This document shows, piece by piece, positions 7,987 to 16,187 of a stretch of DNA of 39,025 nt. The translations under genes and the position numbers were made by a program. The stretch comes from a virus, in the IMG/VR virus record IMGVR_UViG_3300032224_001922, positions 1-39,025 of that record. One strand, given 5' to 3'. The notes below the pieces were generated by a model that was not told the origin of the DNA, made no database searches, and saw only the letters and a list, made by a program, of their open reading frames with translations. Numbering within the stretch: the first letter of the stretch is position 1; every line of letters begins with the position of its first letter.

Positions 7987-8155
7987 ATCTACTGTTCATA
8001 AATAGGATTAAATTGTTATAATACTTTTCTAATCCTTTTTTTGTTACTCTTTTTTTTGTACTATTGATTTTATATGCGTTGATCATGTCACTTGTAACTT
8101 CCAAGTCACTTTCTTCATTCAACAGTCGAATTTTATCAATTTTATTTTTACGCAT
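7979..8155 (-). CDS. Small lysine-rich hypothetical protein (58 codons)
   Basis: An open frame from ATG 8155 to TAA 7979 encodes a 58-residue basic, helical protein (MRKNKIDKIRLLNEE...). It fills the otherwise empty 225-base gap after iscU and overlaps the iscU end by 8 bases on the opposite strand. A hairpin lies just upstream, and no clear ribosome site is seen. It is plausible as a gene but not proven. Confidence 0.4.
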   Translation of the reverse strand: MRKNKIDKIRLLNEESDLEVTSDMINAYKINSTKKRVTKKGLEKYYNNLILFMNSRFI

Positions 8156-8156
8156 A

Positions 8157-8195
8157 AAAAACTTCTGATGAATAACTATAACATCAGAAGTTTTT
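8157..8195. terminator. Bidirectional intrinsic terminator
   Basis: A 14-bp stem (8157-8170 and 8182-8195, core ACTTCTGATG / CATCAGAAGT) surrounds an 11-base loop and has A- and T-runs at its ends, so it can work on both strands. It lies past the end of the HNH gene on the minus strand and about 170 bases after iscU on the plus strand. Confidence 0.75.
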
Positions 8196-8210
8196 GTTAT
8201 AACTTTTTTA

Positions 8211-8852
8211 TTAAATAGTCAAAAAATGTTTCCAAGTATGATGTTTTGCTTCTCTAATAAAAGCAGAAATTGGCATTGGATTTGGTTCAATAGGATCTTT
8301 TCTTAATTTGATTCCAATTTCACTGTTAAGTTTATTACCCTTTTTACTATTCAATTCTTTTTCACATACAACCATATTAGTCCAAGTATCACCGCCACCT
8401 TTACTACGAGGAATAACATGGTCAATTGTAGATTGATCCTTTGACAATTTCTTACCAGTATATTGACAAATACCTTGATCTCTATTCCAAATACCATCTT
8501 TGCTAGGTTTTCCTTTAAATGTCTTAATAGGCATCTTATTGAAATTTGTAGCAATGATGACGGTTGGAACTCTAATGCTTCTTGTAGGACTATTTATGAA
8601 CAAATCCCACGGTCTAATAGACAACAACATCCATTCATCCCATGAAACGGGATTCATACTCTTTGCTTCATCAAAGATTGGTTGTCCACTATCATCCAAT
8701 TCATATTCAATATCCAATGCTAATGTAGATGGTTTACCATAAGATTCAGAACCACAAAGATCCACAATAGCATCTTTTACGGTTTTAAATCCGACTGGCT
8801 GCCAGTTAGCATTAAGATTCAAACATATAAGTTTATTTGCAACATTATTCAT
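8211..8852 (-). CDS. HNH endonuclease
   Basis: The 213-residue protein carries an HNH module in its second half: CQYTGKKL, then STIDHVIPRSKGGGDTWTNM with the catalytic His, then a C..ELNSKKGN tail. The IDHVIPRSKGG and WTNMV elements match the HNH family seen in free-standing bacterial and phage nucleases, which nick or cut DNA with one metal ion. The usual zinc CxxC pairs are incomplete (single Cys in CQYTG and VCEKE). The N-terminal 100 residues resemble the extension commonly found in this subgroup. A good Shine-Dalgarno (AAGGTGAG) lies just before the ATG at 8852. It may be a homing-type element or have a packaging or defence role. Confidence 0.88.
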   Translation of the reverse strand: MNNVANKLICLNLNANWQPVGFKTVKDAIVDLCGSESYGKPSTLALDIEYELDDSGQPIFDEAKSMNPVSWDEWMLLSIRPWDLFINSPTRSIRVPTVIIATNFNKMPIKTFKGKPSKDGIWNRDQGICQYTGKKLSKDQSTIDHVIPRSKGGGDTWTNMVVCEKELNSKKGNKLNSEIGIKLRKDPIEPNPMPISAFIREAKHHTWKHFLTI

Positions 8853-8879
8853 AACTCACCTTGTAAAAATAAGTATAGT

Positions 8880-9212
8880 TTACTTTTTATAAAGGTCAAG
8901 AGAAATTTTTTCTTTTGGTTGTAGACTTTCATCTACTCTATCAATAACCATCTGTAAACTGCCAATTTCAAACCATTCATTTTTAATGTTGGTTGCAAAA
9001 TGCTTCATTTGTTCATGTATATCTTTTTCGGCACTATAACAGTCTGGATGATGTATATAATACTCTATTTTGTAATTTCGTAAAGGACTACTTGTTTGAT
9101 ATGTACGTAGTCTTGATTTAATGTCTTCAGTGACCCCTATCTTATAATAAGACGGAAAGTTACTGTTACTAATTACATAAATATAACCTGATTTTTGTCT
9201 TTTTTCACCCAT
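8880..9212 (-). CDS. GIY-YIG-like T5orf172/MUG113-type protein
   Basis: The start is placed at ATG 9212 (110 residues) rather than the TTG at 9233, because ATATTTATT lies 6 bases before that ATG. The protein matches the T5orf172/MUG113 family, a relative of GIY-YIG nucleases: GYIYVIS at the N-terminus, YYKIGVTEDIKSRLRTYQT in the middle and a conserved AEKDIHEQ segment, ending with EWFEI. Family members occur in many phages, often in mobile or regulatory proteins. Nuclease activity is inferred from the fold. It sits between the HNH gene and a small zinc-finger gene on the same strand. Confidence 0.85.
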   Translation of the reverse strand: MGEKRQKSGYIYVISNSNFPSYYKIGVTEDIKSRLRTYQTSSPLRNYKIEYYIHHPDCYSAEKDIHEQMKHFATNIKNEWFEIGSLQMVIDRVDESLQPKEKISLDLYKK

Positions 9213-9218
9213 TTGTCC

Positions 9219-9227
9219 AATAAATAT
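9219..9227 (-). promoter_or_regulatory. ATATTTATT start-proximal element
   Basis: On the minus strand, ATATTTATT ends 6 bases before the ATG at 9212. It supports that ATG over the upstream TTG. Confidence 0.45.
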
Positions 9228-9280
9228 AGACAAATTGTAATTTTCTTTTTATTTATTTTAAGTGATACCCCTGCCACCCT

Positions 9281-9475
9281 TTATTTTTCATTCACATACA
9301 CATATTCATCACTGAACATACTATATAAATAATCATGATGTTTATCATCTAATAAATATTCATTAACATCAATAATACGACGGTCATCATCACAATGACA
9401 CTGCATATGAATTTTATCACGTTTTATCTTTGTCGCTGTATTACAGTAATTGCAGGATATAATTATATCTTCCAT
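9281..9475 (-). CDS. Small cysteine-motif hypothetical protein
   Basis: The 64-residue protein has SCNYCNT near residue 8 and MQCHCDDD near residue 29, a spacing that could bind one zinc ion, followed by an acidic, tyrosine-rich C-terminus. Such mini zinc ribbons are common among small early phage genes, but no specific family is recognised. Confidence 0.55.
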   Translation of the reverse strand: MEDIIISCNYCNTATKIKRDKIHMQCHCDDDRRIIDVNEYLLDDKHHDYLYSMFSDEYVYVNEK

Positions 9476-9511
9476 ACTACATAAAATATCACACTAAATG
9501 CAAAAGAAAAG

Positions 9512-9535
9512 GGGTGTAACTTAATTGTTACACCC
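9512..9535 (-). terminator. Intrinsic terminator after the glycosyltransferase operon
   Basis: A 9-bp stem (GGGTGTAAC / GTTACACCC) with a 6-base loop lies 28 bases beyond the stop of the minus-strand gene at 9563. On the minus strand it is followed by a T-rich run (CCTTTTCTTTT). Confidence 0.65.
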
Positions 9536-9562
9536 AACACAATATTGTAACAATTTTATTAT

Positions 9563-10441
9563 TTAAAATGTACAATTATTTAATAAATTTAAAAAAACTG
9601 ATTTTGTAGTCAAGTGCTTAGTAGTATGTTCAATACATTTACTACAGTATTCATTGTATATATCAATGTTTAGATTTCCGTTATTTATAAATTTATTTAT
9701 TTCTATAATTAGATTTTTTGGAAATTTTTCCATTGTAAATGGTGGACATTCTTCTATATTTGGAAAGTATGGAATACAACCATTCATTAAAATTTCATAA
9801 TGCCTTAAACAATCCCACCCCCCTTTTTTAAAGGTTAAACCAAAATATGATTTTTGATAATCTTTAAAGTAAGGAATTTCATCAATAAAAATATACGTAG
9901 AAGGATTACCAGGAATTACTTCACCGTAATTTTTTTCTTTAGTGGGAATTTTATTAACAATTAATTCTTCTGGAATACTAAAGTTAATAGGATGTAAATA
10001 ATTTGTTGGATTATGAATCAATTCTCTTTTAAAATATATTCCCTTATTAATATAATATGATCTTATTTCAGAATCATCTTCTCCATCAATAATAACAATA
10101 TTATTTTTATTATAAATTGATGACACTACATCAAAAAAAATATTACATCTAACAATTGATCCGTATATTATTATATCAAAAAATTTATTTTTTATTTTTT
10201 CATATAAATTTGATCTGTCTATATTAATTTTTGGTAATCTTCCATATAATGTAAATCCTCTTCCATATGACATTCCATTTTCTGGTACTCTATGATTCCA
10301 ATACTGTTTCATATCATCATACATGTACCAAGCTTCATTATAATCTACACAATTTTCACCAAATAAAGTTCTTGCACCATGAAAAATCATGTCATTTTGA
10401 AAATCAGGAAGATCAAAATTTGAAATATAGAGTATCTTCAT
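9563..10441 (-). CDS. Probable GT-B-like glycosyltransferase
   Basis: The 292-residue protein starts MKILYISNFDLPDFQ, like the N-terminal Rossmann strand of GT-B transferases. Its C-terminal part contains KGGWDCLRHYEILMNGCIPY, followed by EECPPFTMEKFPK. That pattern (Glu in a helix, then a Gly-Cys-Ile-Pro turn) resembles the sugar-nucleotide-binding end of viral and bacterial glycosyltransferases and exostosin-like proteins. Substrate and linkage are unknown. It overlaps the metallophosphoesterase stop-to-start by 4 bases, so the two are coupled. A non-catalytic homologue cannot be excluded. Confidence 0.6.
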   Translation of the reverse strand: MKILYISNFDLPDFQNDMIFHGARTLFGENCVDYNEAWYMYDDMKQYWNHRVPENGMSYGRGFTLYGRLPKINIDRSNLYEKIKNKFFDIIIYGSIVRCNIFFDVVSSIYNKNNIVIIDGEDDSEIRSYYINKGIYFKRELIHNPTNYLHPINFSIPEELIVNKIPTKEKNYGEVIPGNPSTYIFIDEIPYFKDYQKSYFGLTFKKGGWDCLRHYEILMNGCIPYFPNIEECPPFTMEKFPKNLIIEINKFINNGNLNIDIYNEYCSKCIEHTTKHLTTKSVFLNLLNNCTF

Positions 10442-11220
10442 TTTATATCAATATAATTCTTTAACTCCATCTTACCATTCATGATAGTAATATACTGACT
10501 AAGATTACAATCAATACAAATGTTATTTGCATCAACAATACTAACAAATCCTTCTCTGTGATATTGTGCAGCTTTACCTGTTTCCCATTGATTAGTATGT
10601 CCAACAATTTGTCTCAAATCATCAATAGGTTGAAACTCATGATCAAAATCACACCATACAATACCACCAGTCTTCAAGTTACCGCCACGAGCATGACCAG
10701 CACCATAAAACCAATGTAAGTCATCAATCTTTAATTTGGTTCTAGCATCATTATCATTTTCATCCAGATACTTGAAGATAACTTCATTTGTGTCACAAAT
10801 TGGAGGCAAAAATCGTCTATCCAAACCAGCGTGGGTTAATAGAATATCATCTACAACAATAGACCAGTGAAACTTATCTTGTACGTCTCCTCTAACTTTA
10901 CCAATAACTTTATCTATAGCATCATACTTCCATTGTTCATAACCACTACACCAAGTAGTGGGAGAATTAAACAGATAATGTAGATCATGATTACCAAATA
11001 GAGTGTAGTTCTTTGGGTTAGGAAGAAATACATCCTTTAGATATTTTGCTGTAGCAATATAATTACTAGTATCATCGAGTGTGAAACTGTCAAACCAGTC
11101 ACCCAAACAAATATTGATATCACCATCTTCTTTAGAAAGAATTGTATCAAGCTTTGTATGATTGTTATGCGGATCAGCAACAATTACAATTTTTTTATTA
11201 TTGGAACTTAACTTTAACAT
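10438..11220 (-). CDS. Calcineurin-like metallophosphoesterase
   Basis: This 260-residue enzyme has the binuclear-metal signature of the calcineurin superfamily: DPHNNH (16-21), GDWFDS (40-45), GNHD (76-79), a THAG block near residue 133 and GHTN near 207. The full metal set is present, so activity on a phosphoester is likely. Relatives include serine/threonine phosphatases, Ap4A hydrolases and phage polynucleotide phosphatases; the substrate cannot be told from sequence. A strong promoter lies at 11227-11255, and the downstream glycosyltransferase start overlaps the stop. Confidence 0.9.
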   Translation of the reverse strand: MLKLSSNNKKIVIVADPHNNHTKLDTILSKEDGDINICLGDWFDSFTLDDTSNYIATAKYLKDVFLPNPKNYTLFGNHDLHYLFNSPTTWCSGYEQWKYDAIDKVIGKVRGDVQDKFHWSIVVDDILLTHAGLDRRFLPPICDTNEVIFKYLDENDNDARTKLKIDDLHWFYGAGHARGGNLKTGGIVWCDFDHEFQPIDDLRQIVGHTNQWETGKAAQYHREGFVSIVDANNICIDCNLSQYITIMNGKMELKNYIDIK

Positions 11221-11226
11221 ACTGAA

Positions 11227-11255
11227 AGTATAACATGAATTATTTTAAAAGTCAA
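11227..11255 (-). promoter_or_regulatory. Sigma70-like promoter for the metallophosphoesterase operon
   Basis: On the minus strand TTGACT (11255-11250), a 17-base spacer and TATACT (11232-11227), with TG upstream of the -10 (TGTTATACT), form a near-consensus promoter. The ATG at 11220 follows very closely, implying a short leader. Confidence 0.7.
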
Positions 11256-11274
11256 ACTATTTTTGATGAAATTT

Positions 11275-11520
11275 TCATAAATCTGAACTTTTTGATTTTA
11301 CTTTGATTAGTAACCATTTTACCATTTCTTTTTTGGTTGGAGTTTGACCGTCATTTTTAATGTTATAATAATCTAACTCCAAATCAAATAGTCTTTTGGT
11401 TGGCTCTAATTTAGATATCCATTTATCTGATATTGTTTCATCTGATGAAGATATGTATAATTCTTCTAACAAAAGAATAATGAATTCATATTCCACCTTT
11501 GAAACAATAATTTTTTTCAT
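11275..11520 (-). CDS. Hypothetical 81-residue protein
   Basis: A helical, charged protein (MKKIIVSKVEYEF...) with no membrane segment after the short hydrophobic IILLLEELY stretch. Its ATG overlaps the TGA of the upstream small lipoprotein (ATGA), so it is translated with it. The C-terminal TPTKKEMVKWLLIKVK looks like an amphipathic helix. No family is recognised. Confidence 0.6.
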   Translation of the reverse strand: MKKIIVSKVEYEFIILLLEELYISSSDETISDKWISKLEPTKRLFDLELDYYNIKNDGQTPTKKEMVKWLLIKVKSKSSDL

Positions 11521-11639
11521 TTAATGACTAATTGTATTTGGTTATTTTTTACATCATTTTTAAAATGACCATATCCCAGATTTTTATCATTCATACATCC
11601 ACTACTAAGTAGTAACAATAACAATATTATAGTTTTCAT
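11517..11639 (-). CDS. Tiny lipoprotein (40 residues)
   Basis: The ATG at 11637-11639 opens a 40-codon frame encoding MKTIILLLLLLSSGC followed by a 25-residue polar tail. The n-region, Leu-rich core and LSSGC lipobox (Cys15) make a complete lipoprotein signal. It fills the gap between the Mom-like gene and the 81-residue gene exactly, ending in an ATGA overlap with the latter. That arrangement argues for a real gene despite its size. A mature 26-residue lipopeptide could sit in the periplasmic face of a membrane; function is unknown. Confidence 0.7.
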   Translation of the reverse strand: MKTIILLLLLLSSGCMNDKNLGYGHFKNDVKNNQIQLVIK

Positions 11640-11646
11640 ATATTTA

Positions 11647-12447
11647 TCAAAAAAATTCACCAGTTATAACATCTTTTGTAGATACTTCAATTTTTTGAAT
11701 TTCAGGAGTCATTTTGTCAATATCAGGATATTCAGATTCAATTGGATGTTTGATATTATTCAAAATGTGTTTTTTATCTTTTTTGTTTGTTGGCAATACA
11801 TAGATGTATCTTAGTTTCTTTAACTTCTTTTTAATCCAAAATGTTTTACCAATAGTCTTTTTTAGGTTTTCAACATCATTACTACCATACTTTTCAGTTA
11901 AAGTTCTACTATGAATCCAATTATAATTGGGAGGACCATCCAAACTTACAACGGAATTTTCATATGCACAAATTTCTTTTGCGTCTTGATATAACCAATT
12001 AGTTGCTTGATAGATTTTACCTGAATGTCCTTGTTCTGGATCAGCATAACTAATTAAACACTTAATATCAGGTCTATTTTGACGCAACCAATCAAAACTT
12101 TTGCCCAATGAATATGATTCAATATTCTTACCATATCCATCCGCAATCCAAAGTCTTGTTAGTTCAAATACTTGTTGAGGTTTAATAACAGTACATATAC
12201 TAGATGCACTGTCTCTACCAACAGGATGACCATATATAATAGCCCCAATCAATTTTTCACCTGCATCAAAATGTACATTGATATCAGTATACTGTTTATA
12301 ATATACACCTAAAGCAACACTACACATGGTCCATCTATGTGAATAATGATTCTTCACAATGATATCTTTTGCTACTTTTTTAGTTACTTCTCTAATAACT
12401 ACATTGGATGTTACTACAAAATTTTCTTCAGACATAATATGATTCAA
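11647..12447 (-). CDS. Mom-like DNA adenine modification enzyme
   Basis: The 266-residue protein matches the Mom family, GNAT-fold enzymes that turn adenine into N6-methylcarbamoyl-adenine in phage Mu DNA and shield it from restriction. Family hallmarks seen are KNHYSHRW (32-39), GAIIYGHPVGR (68-78), ELTRLW (95-100), SYADPEQGHSGKIYQ (133-147) and ATNWLY (148-153). The C-terminal 100 residues are basic and could bind DNA. The gene overlaps the preceding 1241-codon restriction-like gene by 20 bases (8 if ATG 12435 is used). No com-like translational activator is recognised. Recognition sequence and chemical product are unknown. Confidence 0.85.
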   Translation of the reverse strand: MNHIMSEENFVVTSNVVIREVTKKVAKDIIVKNHYSHRWTMCSVALGVYYKQYTDINVHFDAGEKLIGAIIYGHPVGRDSASSICTVIKPQQVFELTRLWIADGYGKNIESYSLGKSFDWLRQNRPDIKCLISYADPEQGHSGKIYQATNWLYQDAKEICAYENSVVSLDGPPNYNWIHSRTLTEKYGSNDVENLKKTIGKTFWIKKKLKKLRYIYVLPTNKKDKKHILNNIKHPIESEYPDIDKMTPEIQKIEVSTKDVITGEFF

Positions 12448-15400
12448 TGATACTAATCTGAGAATCAGATAACTTCAAGTATTTATATAGTGATTCATTT
12501 GTCCATTCTTGATTTAAATCAATAGACGGAAGATTATATACCACAGTATTTGTATTAAATCCACTCCATTGTGTAACATCAATAATGAATTGATAAAACT
12601 TCAATTTGAGAATATTAGTCAAATTCTTTGCTTGTTGTTCATTATCAACACAATTATAAATAGCATGATGCGTTCCAGTACAATTACTATCATACCAAGG
12701 ATTCAATCCACCAGTTCCAATTGAAATGAATACTTTAAACTGATTGTAATCAGGAATACTCTTAATAGGCTTGCCATATTTAATTGTATTTTGGTTATGA
12801 CTAACCCTTACTGTATAAATATGTTTGTTATCAATATTCAATTCATCAGAATCAATCATGTCATTGTGTTCTTTTGAATGATAATGTCCCTTCTTGTATG
12901 AGAAATCAAACTTCTTAACACGATTATTAAAAATCACATCATTAAATACACCTTGAATATCTGAGTTGAATACTGTTGGAATACAACTATCAATATCAAA
13001 TTCAACGTCACTAATTACAGTTTTATTTTTTGACATACATTCAACTTTTGTTGGGTGTGACTTCTTAATTTTACGATACAAGAAATAACAAGTATGTTTT
13101 GAATATTCAATAAAATCCTTTTGCATAGAATTGATATTCAAATATTCCAATTGATTGATCTTGATCATCTTTGGAAAGAATTGATTCTTCATGGAATTAT
13201 AAATCATCCAATTGGGGCCACTCAATCCAACAATGTATCCACCATCTTTTACAAGACCGTGTTGACGTTCAAAAAATACATCAAACTTATCAGTTTCTTT
13301 GATTGGAGGAAATGAAACAATAACGTCAAATTCCTTGGTGATATTATGAGTCAATGTATTTACACGAATGACATTATCACTGTATCCATTTTGGTTATAA
13401 CGTAACTTACTTAGAATAACATTACGTTGTTGAATCTCAAACGCATAGATCATATTCTCAATGATATGCTTTTCACGTTGTTCTGGATTAACAATGATGT
13501 TTTCAAGACCTTTCATCAGTTTGTTCTTGATAGCAATCAAAATTGAACCAGAACCACTAGAAGTATCTGCAAACTTCTTGGTTAAGTCAGTAAATTCAGA
13601 ATCAGGAATCAAATCAACCAACTTGGTTGCTTGCGCAACTGTCAAATACTTGTCACCATATTCCTGAATTGAATAATCATCTTCAGTAAGATAATTAACA
13701 ATCTTTTCAGGATTTTCCTTGGCAAATTGATTGAAGAATACAATTTTTTGATTTAGTTGCATCTTATCAACAACATAAAGATCCATGATCTTAATATAAG
13801 TCTCAATATCAACCTTATTGATCATTTCAAATTCTTCACAGATAACGTCATTCTTACGAAGTTCCATTATCAATTCATGATACGTATTGAACTTGAAATT
13901 GGTCAAAATACACGCCCAGGGCCAATTAGAAAGAAGAAATTGCGCCTTCAATTCAGGATCTTTTTCCTTTTTAGTCTTTTTGCCTGTAATCTTTACTTTG
14001 AGATCCTTATTTTTTCCGGTATTAATACCATTACCAGTAAGATCAGCAATAAAATCATTGACCTTTGGTTTCTTAATAAATGTAGATAGATTATCAACAA
14101 GATCTTTTACTTCACTGTTAAAGTTGGTGATAACACCACTAGTAGTAAAGTTCTTGATACCCATAATATCAATAAACTGTTGATGCAATTGTTTGATAAA
14201 GGTATTAGGAGAATCCAATTCAACAAAATTAAACCCATCATTACTGATTTGAACAGGTGATGACTTCAAACGTTTTTCTAGAATAACCTCATAACTCAAC
14301 TTCTTATGAAGATGACTATAGTGTACTGATGTAGAATACATCTCCAACATACGTGACGGTAGAGTGTCAATTACAATTACCTTCTTACGGTCAGGTCCAG
14401 CAGTACGGCAACGATAACTGGTCTGAATATAATTAGCATATGACTTAGTATCATCACTGTGAATGACACAATCACACAAACGTAGAGTCACACCAACACG
14501 ACATTGATCAACAACAATGATAATAGACTTCTTTTCCTTTGTAGGCATGAAGTCACTATTCATTTTTGCCAACAACTTCTTATTGTTAGATTCCAACTTA
14601 GAATTGGTGATGTGAATATTATAATTATCTGAAATGGTTGGAATTGAATACAACAGTTCCCGCAACTTTTCTTGTGTAGGAATCTTATCTACTGTAATAA
14701 GAATAGAACGTGGATTATGCATCAGAATAGGGCTACCATCCATTGCAATGTCAGATCCAACACCAAACATCTTACGATAGAAGTTATAAATTGCCAACTT
14801 ATACTTGAATTCATCATCTTCAATGGTAAATGCCTTTGACCAAGTGAAAAATTCATTCTTAGTGAAATAATTGCCAAGGTTCTCCTTAAGAAGTTCTGTA
14901 GCATTCAAACCATACCAATTAATTGTAGGAAATTGTGTATAACGTGCATCAACGGACTTATACGTCTGTTCATCTTCCATATCATACAAGTCAGTGTTTT
15001 CAACGTTGAATGATCCAAGAATCAGATTCTTTTCAGGTGTTGCAGATGATCCAAGAACATACTTGAACTTAAGTGTACAGAGTGCTTCTTTAACTTTGTC
15101 AGTTTCAGCACCATAATGTACTTCATCAATGATGACTACATCAAAAGAATAATTAGAGAAGTTCTTGAACTTGGGTTTGTCAAAATCCTTAAAATCTTGA
15201 AGTGAGACCAAAACAAAGTTTATACTGTCAGACTTAAGTATAATTTCTTTAATATTGTCATGTGAAACATTAATCACATTCCATCCTTCAAAAACAGTAT
15301 AATTGTTGATTGTAGCTTCCCACTGAGCATTCAGAATAGGAAAGTGGGTAAGAAGAAGAATATTCTTAGCATTTAACTTCTTAGCCATATAACAACAAGT

Positions 15401-16153
15401 AATAGACTTACCAGACCGTGGCAAATGATTGAACAAATAGCTAAGAGACTTGTTCTTAGTGTTATTGTCAAAGTATGCAGCACAGTTATTATGTGCATTA
15501 ACTTGATGTGGCATCAAATCAAGAACTGCTCGCTCACCACGGATGTATTCATTGTAATTGTCATTATCAAAGTTTACGTCACTAAACACTTCAATCAGCT
15601 TATTGAAAATCTGACTAATGTCTTTAAGATCAATGATAATTACCTTGTTACGAAGTTCTTTGATGTATGACGGTGCAGAAGATAGAGATAATTCATTCTT
15701 ATCCTTGACAATTGCACCATAATAAATATTGAACTTTTTGTATCCGTCCATGGTTTCAATCAAACGAAGACCATCCATTTCCAAGTCAGACCATGTGGTT
15801 GTGTTGGTGGAATTAAAGTTCTTAATCTTGGAACTGAACGCAAAGATTGTTTCTGAATTTGGTTCAATGCCAAGGATGTCAATACGACCACTTGACTTGG
15901 TGCCAAATGAAACGTTCTTGATGTTAGTTACGGTTTGATTCTGTTCAATGAGGAAGATTTGATCCTTGACCCCAAAATTAAAGGTTGACAGATCAATTTT
16001 GGACAGAATTGACAACTTGATGACAGCTTCAACAAATTTACCAATTTCAGATTCAGAACATTGAGAAATCAAAGTCTCAAAGGTTCCGTTGAAATTGGTG
16101 AACTTGGAAATGTCCTTGGTCTTGAGAAAATCTTTAACTAGTGTCTCAGTCAT
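12428..16153 (-). CDS. Nuclease-like/SF2 helicase/adenine methyltransferase-like fusion protein
   Basis: This 1241-residue protein has the layout of single-polypeptide restriction enzymes. Residues about 85-115 hold a PD-(D/E)xK-like segment (GRIDILGI, then FAFSSK) in which the usual Glu/Gln before Ser-Lys is Ser. The SF2 ATPase follows, with Walker A PRSGKS (245-250), DEVH (343-346), SAT (370-372) and motif VI QTSYRCR (577-583). An Eco57I-like methyltransferase region has motif I ADTSSGSGS (862-870), but motif IV is SFPPI (947-951) instead of (N/D)PP(Y/F). The C-terminal 250 residues resemble a target-recognition domain. It shares an operon with the Mom-like gene. Helicase activity is likely; cutting and methylation are doubtful. 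Confidence 0.85.
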   Translation of the reverse strand: MTETLVKDFLKTKDISKFTNFNGTFETLISQCSESEIGKFVEAVIKLSILSKIDLSTFNFGVKDQIFLIEQNQTVTNIKNVSFGTKSSGRIDILGIEPNSETIFAFSSKIKNFNSTNTTTWSDLEMDGLRLIETMDGYKKFNIYYGAIVKDKNELSLSSAPSYIKELRNKVIIIDLKDISQIFNKLIEVFSDVNFDNDNYNEYIRGERAVLDLMPHQVNAHNNCAAYFDNNTKNKSLSYLFNHLPRSGKSITCCYMAKKLNAKNILLLTHFPILNAQWEATINNYTVFEGWNVINVSHDNIKEIILKSDSINFVLVSLQDFKDFDKPKFKNFSNYSFDVVIIDEVHYGAETDKVKEALCTLKFKYVLGSSATPEKNLILGSFNVENTDLYDMEDEQTYKSVDARYTQFPTINWYGLNATELLKENLGNYFTKNEFFTWSKAFTIEDDEFKYKLAIYNFYRKMFGVGSDIAMDGSPILMHNPRSILITVDKIPTQEKLRELLYSIPTISDNYNIHITNSKLESNNKKLLAKMNSDFMPTKEKKSIIIVVDQCRVGVTLRLCDCVIHSDDTKSYANYIQTSYRCRTAGPDRKKVIVIDTLPSRMLEMYSTSVHYSHLHKKLSYEVILEKRLKSSPVQISNDGFNFVELDSPNTFIKQLHQQFIDIMGIKNFTTSGVITNFNSEVKDLVDNLSTFIKKPKVNDFIADLTGNGINTGKNKDLKVKITGKKTKKEKDPELKAQFLLSNWPWACILTNFKFNTYHELIMELRKNDVICEEFEMINKVDIETYIKIMDLYVVDKMQLNQKIVFFNQFAKENPEKIVNYLTEDDYSIQEYGDKYLTVAQATKLVDLIPDSEFTDLTKKFADTSSGSGSILIAIKNKLMKGLENIIVNPEQREKHIIENMIYAFEIQQRNVILSKLRYNQNGYSDNVIRVNTLTHNITKEFDVIVSFPPIKETDKFDVFFERQHGLVKDGGYIVGLSGPNWMIYNSMKNQFFPKMIKINQLEYLNINSMQKDFIEYSKHTCYFLYRKIKKSHPTKVECMSKNKTVISDVEFDIDSCIPTVFNSDIQGVFNDVIFNNRVKKFDFSYKKGHYHSKEHNDMIDSDELNIDNKHIYTVRVSHNQNTIKYGKPIKSIPDYNQFKVFISIGTGGLNPWYDSNCTGTHHAIYNCVDNEQQAKNLTNILKLKFYQFIIDVTQWSGFNTNTVVYNLPSIDLNQEWTNESLYKYLKLSDSQISIIESYYV

Positions 16154-16158
16154 CCTTT

Positions 16159-16187
16159 AAATTTACCACGGATTTAGAGAAAATCAA
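16159..16187 (-). promoter_or_regulatory. Probable promoter for the restriction-like/Mom operon
   Basis: On the minus strand a TTGATT box, about 16 bases, then TAAATT preceded by CGTGG form a weak -35 with an extended -10. The stretch AATCCGTGGTAA is identical to one in the DNA ligase promoter near 22815. AAAGG lies directly before the ATG at 16153. Confidence 0.45.

Noticed and set aside
11275-11639. The tiny lipoprotein and overlapping 81-residue gene as an Rz/Rz1 spanin pair.
   Set aside because: The partner lacks an N-terminal membrane anchor and periplasmic coiled coil, and the gene order is reversed.
13121-15938. Several open frames on the plus strand across the large restriction-like gene.
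   Set aside because: They lie wholly inside a well-supported coding region on the other strand and have no recognisable motifs or ribosome sites.
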